From Akkermansiaceae bacterium (GTDB lineage Bacteria; Verrucomicrobiota; Verrucomicrobiia; Verrucomicrobiales; Akkermansiaceae), in contig JALOTY010000001.1 in assembly GCA_025457665.1 (NCBI GenBank), positions 124,001-188,000 of the forward strand: a DNA stretch of 64,000 bases, given 5' to 3'. This document shows, piece by piece, positions 32,291 through 41,341 of the stretch. The notes beneath the pieces were generated by a model. That model worked only from the letters and a program-made list of their open reading frames with translations. It was not told the DNA's origin and made no database searches. Made by a program: the position numbers and the translations under genes. How positions within the stretch are numbered: the first letter of the stretch is position 1; each line of letters begins with the position of its first letter.

Positions 32291-34549
32291 ATGACCCGAT
32301 TCCGATCCCAGGCCCGCGCTGTTTTGGCCGCCTCCCTTGCCGGTTCCCTCGTCGCCTGTGCCCAGCAGACCGACTTTGACCAAGTGGGCTGTCAGATGGC
32401 GATCATGCTGCAAAACAGCCATTTCGACCGCGCTGACCAATCCTTCAAGGCGCTCAGTGATGAGTTTTTGGTCACCTACCTCCGGGATCTTGACTACGGC
32501 CGGAACTATTTCCTCCAGTCGGACATCGATCGATTCGAGCGCGAATACGGCGGCCAGCTTTCCCAGATGTTGCTGGAGAAAGACAGCATGCGTGCGGCCT
32601 TTGACATCTACAAGACCTTCACCGAGCGGGTCGAGACCCGCATCGCGCAGGCATACAAGATGCTCGATGAGCCCAAGGTCGATTTCTCGGTGGACGAGGC
32701 CATCATGCGCACCCGCAAGGATGCCGCCTGGCCGAAAGATGAGGCGGAAGCGGCGGATCTTTTCCGCAGGCAAATCAAGGAGGCTCTTCTGTCCGAGACC
32801 CTGAGGAGGGAAATGGTGCTGAAGCTGGCGAAGGAGCAGAACAAAGAGGCGCTGTTCAGCGATGAGAGATCGCCCCAGGAGAAGATCCGTCTGCGATACG
32901 AGAGGATTCTGCACAGCGTGAAGGATGTCGATGAAGAGGACATCGCCACGATGTTCCTCAGTGCGGTGGCGAGGACCTTTGATCCGCACACGGACTACAT
33001 GAGTTTCAAGCAAATGGAGCGCTTCCGTGACGGAATGCGCAATGAGCTGGTGGGCATCGGCGCGCTGCTCCAATCCGAGGAGGACGGCGCGACGAAGATC
33101 ATGGGGATCGTCGTCAATGGTCCCGCTGACAAAGGCGGAGAGTTGAAGCTCAATGATCGTGTGGTGGGCGTGGATCCACTCAACGGTGGTCGGCCCGAAG
33201 ACATGGTGGACATCATGTTCATGAAGATCGACAAGGTCGTGGAACTCATTCGCGGCAAGGAGGGCAGCAAGGTGCGCCTGAAGGTGGAGCCCGCCGGGGG
33301 AGTCCCAGGGGAAACGAAAATGGTCGTCATCGAGCGTGCCCGGGTGGAGCTCAAGGATGAACAGGCATCGGCGGAATTGATCGAACGCAAGCAGCAGGAC
33401 GGCAGCGTGGAGCGGCTCGGAATCATCACCTTGCCCTCGTTTTATGCCGACTTTGATGGCGGGGACACCCGCTGTTCCGTGGATGTCGAGGTTCTCCTGA
33501 AGCGGCTGATGGAGGAGAAGATCGACGGTCTCATTCTGGATTTGCGCAACAATGGCGGCGGTGCTTTGGAGGAGGTCCGGAGAATGACGGGTTTCTTCAC
33601 CAAGCGCCAACCGGTGGTGCAGGTGAAAAATACGCTGGGCCAGATTCAGGTGAAGGAGTCCGAGGAGCGTCGGCCGATTTATGAAGGTCCGATGGTCGTC
33701 CTCACGGACAAGAGCAGTGCCTCCGCGAGTGAAATCCTTGCCGGGGCGTTGCAAGACCAGAACCGCGCGGTGATCGTCGGTGAATCCTCGACCTTCGGCA
33801 AAGGCACCGTGCAGCAGCCCATGGATGTGGGGCGCGCCATGCCGTTTTTCGCGGACCGCAACCGGGCGGGATCGCTCAAGGTGACGATTCAGAAATTCTA
33901 TCGTCCTTCCGGCTCCTCCACTCAAAACAAGGGAGTGGTGCCTGACATCATCCTGCCGAGTCTGATGGATGCGATGGAGGTTGGGGAAAGCTATCTGGAT
34001 CATGCCCTGGATCATGACGTGATCCGCCCCGCCCCGGGTTTCGAGCCTCTGCCGAAGCAGAATCTTTTCCTGCCCAGGCTGCGCGAGCAGAGCACTGAAA
34101 GGCTCGGGGCTTCGAAGGACTTCGGCTACATCATCGAAGACGTGACAAGGGAACGGAATCGTCGGCGTGAGAACCAGGTGTCCTTGAACATCGAGAAGCG
34201 TCGCATGGAGCTTCAGGAGGCGGAAGAGTTGCAGGACCAGCGGAACGAAGAACGCCGGAAGCGTTTTGAAACGATGGCGGAGCAAGATGGAGCCAACCTG
34301 AAGTTCTATCGTCTGACTCTCGATGAAGTGCTCGCGGACAAGCCTCTGCGGGCCTATGACCCCACGGCGGAAAACGAGGAATTCATGCGGCGTGCCAAGG
34401 ATAAAACCGATGAACTGGACACCACCCCGGAGTGGCCGAGCCGTCTGGATCCCTTCAAGCGTGAGGGATTGATGGTGCTGGGCGACTTGATCGATGTCAT
34501 CCGCGACGCGCGGATGGCAGGCATGCTCAAGAGCGGGGATATCCGCTGA
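32291..34549 (+). CDS. prc: Carboxy-terminal processing (tail-specific) protease
   Basis: 752 residues from ATG 32291. The signal peptide ends AGSLVAC, a lipobox, so it is probably lipid-anchored in the periplasm. Helical N-domain, PDZ ('GALLQSEEDGATKIMGIVVNGPADKGGELKLNDRVVGV'), then the S41 peptidase core 'LDLRNNGGGALEEV', 'LTDKSSASASEILAGAL' (catalytic Ser) and 'GKGTVQQ' (catalytic Lys). Prc proteases trim C-termini of envelope proteins. The C-terminal Glu/Arg-rich domain matches E. coli Prc in position. Confidence 0.93.
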   Translation: MTRFRSQARAVLAASLAGSLVACAQQTDFDQVGCQMAIMLQNSHFDRADQSFKALSDEFLVTYLRDLDYGRNYFLQSDIDRFEREYGGQLSQMLLEKDSMRAAFDIYKTFTERVETRIAQAYKMLDEPKVDFSVDEAIMRTRKDAAWPKDEAEAADLFRRQIKEALLSETLRREMVLKLAKEQNKEALFSDERSPQEKIRLRYERILHSVKDVDEEDIATMFLSAVARTFDPHTDYMSFKQMERFRDGMRNELVGIGALLQSEEDGATKIMGIVVNGPADKGGELKLNDRVVGVDPLNGGRPEDMVDIMFMKIDKVVELIRGKEGSKVRLKVEPAGGVPGETKMVVIERARVELKDEQASAELIERKQQDGSVERLGIITLPSFYADFDGGDTRCSVDVEVLLKRLMEEKIDGLILDLRNNGGGALEEVRRMTGFFTKRQPVVQVKNTLGQIQVKESEERRPIYEGPMVVLTDKSSASASEILAGALQDQNRAVIVGESSTFGKGTVQQPMDVGRAMPFFADRNRAGSLKVTIQKFYRPSGSSTQNKGVVPDIILPSLMDAMEVGESYLDHALDHDVIRPAPGFEPLPKQNLFLPRLREQSTERLGASKDFGYIIEDVTRERNRRRENQVSLNIEKRRMELQEAEELQDQRNEERRKRFETMAEQDGANLKFYRLTLDEVLADKPLRAYDPTAENEEFMRRAKDKTDELDTTPEWPSRLDPFKREGLMVLGDLIDVIRDARMAGMLKSGDIR

Positions 34550-34563
34550 TTTTCCCGAGACTC

Positions 34564-35253
34564 ATGAGTGTGGCGGAGCGTCTTGCCGGGATCCGCGAGA
34601 GGATGGCGGAAGCCTGTGCCCGTGCGGGCCGGGCGGAGTCCGAGGTAGCGCTGCTCGCGGTTTCCAAGACCGTGGTTCCGGAGCTGATGTTGGAAGCATG
34701 GGCGGCTGGCCAAAGGGAGTTCGGTGAAAGCCGGCAGCAGGAAGCGGCTGCCAAGCTCGGCCTCATGCCTGCGGGCGGAGTTTGGCATTTCATCGGTCGG
34801 ATCCAGAGGAACAAAGTTCGCAAGATCCTCGAAAATTTCACGGTGCTCCATGGGGTCGACTCGCTGAAGCTGGCGGCAGCGATCGACCGGATTGCCATCG
34901 AGATGGGTTTGCGGCCGGAGGTTTTCCTCGAGGTCAATCTCGGGAGTGAGGATAGCAAAGGAGGTTTTTCACCGCAGGAGATGGACGAGGTCATCGCCTG
35001 TCTTCCGAGTCTTCCGGGGCTTGAAATCAGGGGGTTGATGGCCATTCCCCCGGTTCCGGATGGGGAGGCCGAAGCGGCGCGACCCTGGTTCAGGAAGCTG
35101 CGGGAATTGCGCGATTCTCTTCAGGAAAAACATGGATTCCCGCTGCCGGGGCTTTCCATGGGGATGAGCGGTGATTTTCAGGTGGCGATTGAAGAAGGAT
35201 CGACGATGGTAAGGGTAGGCTCAGCGATTTTCGGCGAGCGAAACCCCATCTGA
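34564..35253 (+). CDS. yggS: YggS/PROSC-type PLP homeostasis protein
   Basis: 229 residues, normal length. PLP lysine in 'LLAVSKTV'; 'FGESRQQEA', 'WHFIGRIQRNKVRKIL', 'VNLGSEDSKGGF', 'GLMAIPP' and 'LSMGMSGDFQVAIEEGSTMVRVGSAIFG' complete the fold III signature. These proteins bind PLP and balance B6 vitamers. It starts 14 nt after prc and is followed by a DUF971 gene after 5 nt. Confidence 0.93.
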   Translation: MSVAERLAGIRERMAEACARAGRAESEVALLAVSKTVVPELMLEAWAAGQREFGESRQQEAAAKLGLMPAGGVWHFIGRIQRNKVRKILENFTVLHGVDSLKLAAAIDRIAIEMGLRPEVFLEVNLGSEDSKGGFSPQEMDEVIACLPSLPGLEIRGLMAIPPVPDGEAEAARPWFRKLRELRDSLQEKHGFPLPGLSMGMSGDFQVAIEEGSTMVRVGSAIFGERNPI

Positions 35254-35258
35254 CGATC

Positions 35259-35561
35259 ATGAAACTGCTCCAATCCCTGGTAGTGAATGGTGAGCTTGCG
35301 CTGGCCTTTTCTGATGGCGAGGAATTCTACCTGCCCCTGACCCTGGTGCGCGATGCCTGTCCGTGTGCTCTTTGCCAGGGTGAGCCGGATGCGATGGGCC
35401 GGGTCCTGAGACCCTCTCGCGAAGTGGGCAGCCGGGGCTATGAGTTGGTGGCGATGGAGACGGTGGGCGGTTACGCTCTGCAGTTGAAATGGGGCGACGG
35501 CCACTCCTCCGGGATTTACAGCTTCTCGCTTCTGCGGGCGCTGTCCCTGACCCACACATGA
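35259..35561 (+). CDS. DUF971 (GBBH-like N-terminal) zinc-binding protein
   Basis: 100 residues with 'LALAFSDGEEFYLPLTLVRDACPCALCQGE', the Cys-x-Cys-x2-Cys zinc site of the family, and the closing 'YALQLKWGDGHSSGIYSFSLLRAL'. The fold is that of the N-domain of gamma-butyrobetaine hydroxylase. Stand-alone copies are often linked to iron-sulfur or ApbC/Mrp functions; here it follows yggS directly, so it shares that operon. The role is not known. Confidence 0.88.
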   Translation: MKLLQSLVVNGELALAFSDGEEFYLPLTLVRDACPCALCQGEPDAMGRVLRPSREVGSRGYELVAMETVGGYALQLKWGDGHSSGIYSFSLLRALSLTHT

Positions 35562-35589
35562 GCTGGGGGCGGGTCGGGGTGCTTTTTCC

Positions 35590-36594
35590 TCAGCGTTGGC
35601 CGGCGGCAGGTTTCCCCACGGCGCGTCGATAGCGTTCGATGGCCATGGCGATGGATTTTGCCATGGTCCGCTGGTATCCGGCATCGTGAATGAGCCGGGC
35701 TTCATAGGGGTGGGTCATGAACCCGCATTCCAGCAGGATGGAGGGATGCTCCACGCCGGAAATGACGCTGAAGCGGGCGCGCTTGATGCCGCGATCGATG
35801 GTGTAGGATCGACCGGTTTTCGGGTCTTTGAGGTTGGTCAGCACGGTGCCATGGACTGCGGTGGCCAAGGCGACATTGGCGGAATCGTGGTAGTTGCCGG
35901 TTTTGGCGGTGAAATCGCTCGATTTCAGGCCGCGCCCGTAGTGCGCGACCCCGACGGGGGAGAGGGTGAAGGTCTCGATCCCCCGGGCGGCCGAGTTTCC
36001 GGCGGAGTTGTGGTGGATGGAGATGAAGATCGCGTTTTCCTTCACGCGATTCGCGATATCGACCCTTTGCTGGAGGCTGAGGTAGCGGTCATCGCTGCGG
36101 GTCATGATGACGTTGTATTTCTGGGCCAGGAGGATTTGCTTGAGATGGTTGGCGATGATCAGATTGTAGCGGGCTTCGGTTCCCAAGCGGTTGGTGGCAC
36201 CGGCATCCTTGCCGCCGTGCCCGGCATCGATGATCACCGTGCGGAAGTTGCCGGCGTTTTCGATGAAGGCGGGGCGGAGAACCGGGTGGACGAGCTTGAT
36301 GAGATCGATTTTGGAGATCCATCCCTTGCCATCGGCCTCGGCGACGGGGTAGCTGAAGACGAATTTCACGCCATTCATCAGGCAGTCCACGGAACCGAGG
36401 CTGAGCTGCATGCGGACCTTGTCACTTTCCAGGACGACGGCCCGACCGGAGGTGGAGATGCGGGCAAATTGGTAGTTGGTCTTGATCGATTGCAGGCTGA
36501 TGTAGCCGCGGCCATTGATCTGCCTCTCCTCCCATGCCGCCTGCGCAGCGAGGGTGAAAATGAGGAGCAGCAGCGGTAAGAGGCGGTGCAGCAT
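35590..36594 (-). CDS. N-acetylmuramoyl-L-alanine amidase (Amidase_3)
   Basis: 334 residues from ATG 36594, signal peptide MLHRLLPLLLLIFTLAAQA. An N-terminal AMIN/copper-amine-like beta domain (to about 115) is followed by the zinc amidase: 'VIIDAGHGGKDAGATN' (first zinc His), 'IFISIHHNSAG' (His) and 'SILLECGFMTHP' (catalytic Glu). It cleaves the amide between MurNAc and L-Ala during cell separation. Convergent with the DUF971 gene. Confidence 0.92.
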   Translation of the reverse strand: MLHRLLPLLLLIFTLAAQAAWEERQINGRGYISLQSIKTNYQFARISTSGRAVVLESDKVRMQLSLGSVDCLMNGVKFVFSYPVAEADGKGWISKIDLIKLVHPVLRPAFIENAGNFRTVIIDAGHGGKDAGATNRLGTEARYNLIIANHLKQILLAQKYNVIMTRSDDRYLSLQQRVDIANRVKENAIFISIHHNSAGNSAARGIETFTLSPVGVAHYGRGLKSSDFTAKTGNYHDSANVALATAVHGTVLTNLKDPKTGRSYTIDRGIKRARFSVISGVEHPSILLECGFMTHPYEARLIHDAGYQRTMAKSIAMAIERYRRAVGKPAAGQR

Positions 36595-36807
36595 GGAGGA
36601 CCGGAGCATCGGAAGGGATACGGGCGAGGCTTACACGTTTTCGCCGGGCGCTGACAAACTCGATTTGTTCGGCCGAGGGCGAAATCGGCTGGAAGTCAAC
36701 GTGTCTTGACCTTCGGTCGGGCTGCGGAAAGGAGGAGAAGGGATGAATTTTCCGTGGAGGATGGGCTGGGATCTTGTCAGCCGCGCAGGAATGGGGAGGA
36801 TGAAGGC

Positions 36808-37869
36808 GTGGAGACGGTATTGAAATACGATTTGCCCGACCGTTTTGGATCCATGCTGGTCAAGGAGATCCGGCAGAACATGCGCCGGGGGAGTTTCGTG
36901 ATTCCGTTTCTTACGGTTCATGCGCTTGCGATTGCCGCGGTGATCCTCGAATTCCAACTCGGGGCGCGGGAGCGATTCAGCGAATACGTTGGAATGCTCA
37001 ATGTGCCGATGCTCTTTGAGTCCGGTCCCTTGTGGGTCGTGGTGGCCTTGATTTGCGGGGTGGTGATGCCCTTGGGTGGCTTGGTCCTGATGGGCCAGGA
37101 GCTGGAAGAGGGAAATCATGAACTGCTTTTGCTGACCCATTTGAGCCGCTGGAAGGTAGTGCGGGGGAAATTCTTCAGCATGTGGTCGCTGAGCGTGCTC
37201 ACTTTGTTTTCGCTGCTGCCCTATGTGCTCGTCCGCTACCAGATCGGCGGGGTCGAGCTGTTGCGGGACCTCGCCTGCACGATGACGGTGATGGGGGCGT
37301 CCGCCATGATCACGGCGGGTGCCATCGGCGCATCGTCCTTCAGTGGTCTGGGTGCGAGGATCCTGACCATGGCACTTTTCATCGGGTCCGCCACGGCATC
37401 TTCCATGGTGGCGATCTGGGCGAGCGGCGAGGCATCGGATTCGGCCGGATTGTTCTGGCACCTGAATGCCTTTGCCGCGGCGCTGTGTTTCAGCCTGATG
37501 GGCCTGGGATTGGCGCGTTCGCGGCTGCGCCTCGTGGTGCATGCTTATGAGGTCAAACCGAGCTTCATGGTCGTGGGTTTGATGGTGTTCACGCCCTTTG
37601 TGGTTGGCATGACGACGGCGATGACCATCGGCTGGGCGGGATTCGTAGGGCTGATCGGCATGGGCCTTGTGGCGATCTATGCCGATGTCACTCCGAAGGC
37701 TCCGGTGTGGATCAAGGCGCCCACGCCGAATGTGCCGCCGTCACTCCCGCCCGGTGGGGTCGTGCTGGATCGGACTGTGCCCGCAGAAGTCCCTGCCACC
37801 GATCGCGAAGCCGCCCGAAATCTGTTAGAAAATCCGCCAGCAAGGCAATCAGGGATGGATCAAGTGTGA
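36808..37869 (+). CDS. ABC-2-like membrane protein
   Basis: A GTG start at 36808 gives 353 residues (VETVLKYDLPDRFGS). About eight membrane segments. 'FGSMLVKEIRQNMRRGSFVIPFLTVHALAI' and 'MGQELEEGNHELLLLTHLSRWKVVRGKF' are the ABC-2 permease N-terminus and cytoplasmic loop. No ATPase is adjacent. The C-terminal 50 residues are cytoplasmic and proline-rich. Its end overlaps the convergent phosphofructokinase gene by 21 nt. Upstream, 36610-36807 shows no gene. Confidence 0.72.
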   Translation: METVLKYDLPDRFGSMLVKEIRQNMRRGSFVIPFLTVHALAIAAVILEFQLGARERFSEYVGMLNVPMLFESGPLWVVVALICGVVMPLGGLVLMGQELEEGNHELLLLTHLSRWKVVRGKFFSMWSLSVLTLFSLLPYVLVRYQIGGVELLRDLACTMTVMGASAMITAGAIGASSFSGLGARILTMALFIGSATASSMVAIWASGEASDSAGLFWHLNAFAAALCFSLMGLGLARSRLRLVVHAYEVKPSFMVVGLMVFTPFVVGMTTAMTIGWAGFVGLIGMGLVAIYADVTPKAPVWIKAPTPNVPPSLPPGGVVLDRTVPAEVPATDREAARNLLENPPARQSGMDQV

Positions 37870-39189
37870 GGGCTGGCCGGTGGCCTCGACGACCGAGCGC
37901 CAGAAATCGCCATTCGGGTCCACCTTCTTCCTCCCTCTTGTGACCAGTTTCATGGGCAGGTGGACATATCTTTGGTGCCAGCGGGCGACGACCATGCCGG
38001 TTTTTCCTGCCATCCCTGCATGGACGGCATGGCGGGCGAGATTGAGGCAAAAGACCCGGTCCTCCGGGGATGCAGGGACGGCGCGGATGGTGTAGCTGGG
38101 ATCGATGTATTTCAGCGTGGTTTCAATGCCCGACTGTTTGAAATGCGCATGGATGCGGTCGCGCAGAAAGAGGCCGATGTCTTCGTGAAGCTTGTTGCCG
38201 GAGGCATCGATCCTTGTTTCCGCAGCCGGGATGAGGTGTTGGCCGGCACCTTCGGCGACGACGATGACCGCGTGTCCGCGTTCTTCGAGGCGCATGCGGA
38301 GGGATTCGAGGAGACCGCCGGGGCCATCGAGGTGGAAATCGACTTCCGGGATGAGCACGTAGTTGACCTCACCGGTGGCGAGGGCGGCGGAGCAGGCGAT
38401 GAAACCGGAGTCGCGGCCCATCAGCTTTACGAGGCCGATGCCATTTCTGGCGCCGCGGGCTTCGGCATGGGCTCCGGTGACGGCATGGCAGGCAGCGGCG
38501 AAGGCGGTCTGGTGGCCGAAGCTCCGGTCCATGAACATGAGGTCGTTATCGATCGTTTTCGGTACGCCGATGATGCTGATGCCGTTGTTTCGCGCCCGGC
38601 ATTCGTCGTCGAGATCGGTGGCACCGCGTTGCGAGCCGTCACCACCGATGACGTAGAGGATGTTCACGCCGAGAGCTTCGAGGCGGTTGACCATGATTTT
38701 CGTGTCCTTGCGGCCGCGCGAAGAACCGAGAAATGATCCACCGAAATAGGGGAGGTTCATGACCATTTCCGGGGAAAGCTCGATGATGCGGTGGCCATAA
38801 GCGGGGTCGAGGCCTTCGTAGCCGTAGGGGAAGCCCAAAATACGACGGATGCCGTAGCTGTAGTGGGACTGCATCACGAGGGTGCGGATGACATCATTGA
38901 TTCCCGGGCAGAGGCCGCCGCAGGTGACGATTCCGACGCAAGTGGTGGCGGGGTCGAAATGGATTTCCTTGCGTGGGCCCGCGAGTTCGATGGTGGGCAG
39001 GGGGCGGCCATTTTTCAGGCTGGCTTCGAGTTCGGCGATGTGGTCGCAGACGAGGATGCGGTCGCCATCGGTATGCCAACCGGTGCCTTCCGCGGAGAAA
39101 TGCCGCTGCCATCCGGGCGAAGGGAATCGGCGTTCGCCGAGGCAGTGGATCTGAAGGTCTTCCAGGGTGAGGTCGAGAGCTTGGTTCAT
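37849..39189 (-). CDS. pfkA: 6-phosphofructokinase, long group II form
   Basis: The ATG at 39189 (MNQALDLTLEDLQIHCLG) gives 446 residues; the frame extends further upstream but without protein character. 'GIVTCGGLCPGINDVIRTLV', 'VIGGDGSQRGA', 'GVPKTIDNDL' and 'MGRDSGFIA' are the substrate motifs. PKTIDND with lysine marks the plant/PPi-like clade, while GGDG rather than GGDD suggests ATP as the phosphoryl donor. It commits fructose-6-phosphate to glycolysis. Length is normal for this clade. Confidence 0.9.
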   Translation of the reverse strand: MNQALDLTLEDLQIHCLGERRFPSPGWQRHFSAEGTGWHTDGDRILVCDHIAELEASLKNGRPLPTIELAGPRKEIHFDPATTCVGIVTCGGLCPGINDVIRTLVMQSHYSYGIRRILGFPYGYEGLDPAYGHRIIELSPEMVMNLPYFGGSFLGSSRGRKDTKIMVNRLEALGVNILYVIGGDGSQRGATDLDDECRARNNGISIIGVPKTIDNDLMFMDRSFGHQTAFAAACHAVTGAHAEARGARNGIGLVKLMGRDSGFIACSAALATGEVNYVLIPEVDFHLDGPGGLLESLRMRLEERGHAVIVVAEGAGQHLIPAAETRIDASGNKLHEDIGLFLRDRIHAHFKQSGIETTLKYIDPSYTIRAVPASPEDRVFCLNLARHAVHAGMAGKTGMVVARWHQRYVHLPMKLVTRGRKKVDPNGDFWRSVVEATGQPSHLIHP

Positions 39190-39361
39190 GGCTTGGTCGG
39201 GGTGGGCGTGAATCCCGCTTCGGACTGTGCCCGAGTAGGATGGATTTGGATCGTCGATTCCTGCCGAATGCGTCGCGGATCCTCCGTTTCCTGCGCCCGG
39301 GGGGCACGGGCGTTTTCCGTCCTTGCCATCCACCCGGTGGCATCGGCCATGCTGGCTGCCA

Positions 39362-40057
39362 GTGAGCGAGCCGTATTTCCATTCCTTCACCTTCCCTCAT
39401 CTGGCGGCTTTTCTAACAGGCTGTGCGGTGATCGCGGCCTTTCTGGTGGCCGGTCGGCGGGGTGGGGAGACCGAGCTGCGTGCCCGGGCTTTGTTGACTT
39501 TCATCAACCTCGCCGCCTATGCGATGTCCCAGGCGGCGCGCGGAATGGCGACCCGGGGACAGGATCTGGATAATCTGGTGCCCCTGCATCTTTGTGACAT
39601 TGCCTCTTTCATGGCGGGCTTTGCCTTGATCACGCGCCATCCAACTTTGGCGGCCTTGACCTATTTTTGGGGCTTGGCGGGAACGATCCAAGGGGTGTTG
39701 ACCCCGGCGCTTGATATCGGGTTTCCGCATCCGGTGGCCTGGGCGTTTTTCATTCACCACTTCGCGGTGATTGGTGCGGCGCTTTATCTGCCGGTGGTCA
39801 TGGGTTGGCGGGCGGAGGGGGCGATTTGGAAATCCCCGCTGAAGGCGATGGCGTGGCTGAACGTTTATGTCGCGGTCGCGCTGATTGCGAACGGAGTGCT
39901 GGGCACGAATTTCGGGTTTCTTTCGCACAAGCCGCTGAACCCTTCACTGCTCGATCATTTGGGGCCGCATCCTTGGTACATTCTTGTTTTGGAGGGGATC
40001 GCGCTGGTTTTTTTCCTGCTTCTCGTGCTGCCGGTCCGGGAGCGTCGGAGAGCTTGA
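39362..40057 (+). CDS. TIGR02206/YwaF-family integral membrane protein
   Basis: A GTG start at 39362 gives 231 residues (VSEPYFHSFTFPHLAAF). Seven hydrophobic segments. 'LVPLHLCDIASFMAGFALITRHPTLAALTYFWGLAGTIQGVLTPAL' and 'FFIHHFAVIGAALYLPV' are the conserved family blocks, as is 'LLDHLGPHPWYI'. Function unknown. It is divergent from pfkA. Confidence 0.88.
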   Translation: MSEPYFHSFTFPHLAAFLTGCAVIAAFLVAGRRGGETELRARALLTFINLAAYAMSQAARGMATRGQDLDNLVPLHLCDIASFMAGFALITRHPTLAALTYFWGLAGTIQGVLTPALDIGFPHPVAWAFFIHHFAVIGAALYLPVVMGWRAEGAIWKSPLKAMAWLNVYVAVALIANGVLGTNFGFLSHKPLNPSLLDHLGPHPWYILVLEGIALVFFLLLVLPVRERRRA

Positions 40058-40103
40058 TCGGCTTGTGGCTTGATCCGCGGCGATCCGCCCCTAGATTTCC
40101 GCC

Positions 40104-41333
40104 GTGCCCCAGTCCGCCGGAAACGAAGCCAGAAAACGTGTCAACGTCCGCCGTCCGGATGTGATGGAAAAAGTCACCGCCGAGGTCGAGGCGCATTACC
40201 GCTCGTCGATCGTCGAAAAAATCCGCGAGCGGGGAGGGGAAGTCACGATTGGAACGACGACCATCCGGCTCGCCCAACAGTTCGGATTCTGTTATGGCGT
40301 CGAGCGGGCGATCGATCTGGCTTACGCTGCGCGCCGGGTATTTCCCGAGCAGCGGATTTTTCTCATCGGTGAAATCATTCATAACCCGGAAGTGAACCGG
40401 CAGCTTGCCGACATGCACATCGTCTCACTGCCATGGCAGGAACTGACGGACGATTACGATCAACTCACGGCCGAAGATGTCGTGATCGTACCGGCCTTCG
40501 GGGCGCCGACTCATTTCATGGAGAAGATCGGCAATCTGGGTTGCTATGTGGTGGATACCACCTGCGGCGACGTGATGAAGGTTTGGCGCCGCGTGCGGAC
40601 CTATGCCAAGGATGGGATGACATCGATCATCCATGGCAAGGCCGGGCATGAGGAGACCCAGGCGACCGCGTCGCGCGCTCTGGGAGAGGATGGCAAGGGG
40701 CACTACGTGGTGGTGTTGACACTCGACGACACTGATTTCCTCTGCCGCTACATCCGCGAGGGCGGGGACAGGGAGGTGTTTTTCCAAAGGTTCCATGGCG
40801 CGCTCTCACCGGGCTTCGATCCCGACGTCCATCTTAAGCGGATCGGCGTGGCGAATCAGACAACGATGTTGAAGAGCGAGACCGAGGAGATCCAACGCCG
40901 CGTCCGCAGGGCGGTGCTCGAGCGGGACCGGGTCGAGGAAAATTTCAGTTTCTTCGATACCATCTGCGGTGCGACGCAGGAACGTCAGGACGCGCTTTTT
41001 GAAATGCTGCGCAAGCCCATGGACCTGCTTTTGGTCGTGGGAGGATACAATTCTTCGAACACCACCCATCTTGTGGAAATCGCCGAGAAAGAGTTGCCCA
41101 CCTTTTTCATCCGCAATGCGGCCTGTCTGGATGATTTCGAGCAGGTGCTCCACTTCGATCTCCACGCCAAGGCTGAGATCCGCTCGGCCTGCCCTGCCGC
41201 GCTTCTCGGCGATGGGCCGGTGACGGTGGGGATCACAGCCGGAGCCTCCTGCCCGAACAATCTCATTGAGGACACGATCCTGAGGATTTTCGCGATCCGC
41301 GGGATCGATGCCGCGACGGTGGCAGCGATCTGA
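40104..41333 (+). CDS. ispH: 4-hydroxy-3-methylbut-2-enyl diphosphate reductase
   Basis: 409 residues from GTG 40104, the long cyanobacterial/plant-type form rather than the ~316-residue E. coli form. Iron-sulfur cysteines lie in 'FGFCYGVERA', 'VDTTCGDVMK' and 'AGASCPNNLIED'; catalytic region 'HGKAGHEETQAT' and 'VGGYNSSNTTHLVEIA'. It makes IPP and DMAPP in the last step of the MEP pathway. The residues between the second and third cysteine contain the extra insertion of the long form. Confidence 0.95.
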   Translation: MPQSAGNEARKRVNVRRPDVMEKVTAEVEAHYRSSIVEKIRERGGEVTIGTTTIRLAQQFGFCYGVERAIDLAYAARRVFPEQRIFLIGEIIHNPEVNRQLADMHIVSLPWQELTDDYDQLTAEDVVIVPAFGAPTHFMEKIGNLGCYVVDTTCGDVMKVWRRVRTYAKDGMTSIIHGKAGHEETQATASRALGEDGKGHYVVVLTLDDTDFLCRYIREGGDREVFFQRFHGALSPGFDPDVHLKRIGVANQTTMLKSETEEIQRRVRRAVLERDRVEENFSFFDTICGATQERQDALFEMLRKPMDLLLVVGGYNSSNTTHLVEIAEKELPTFFIRNAACLDDFEQVLHFDLHAKAEIRSACPAALLGDGPVTVGITAGASCPNNLIEDTILRIFAIRGIDAATVAAI

Positions 41334-41341
41334 TTTCCGAA

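Noticed and set aside
36706..36807. Longer start for the ABC-2-like protein
   Set aside because: The extra 34 residues are Arg-rich and unlike a membrane-protein N-terminus; GTG 36808 fits better.
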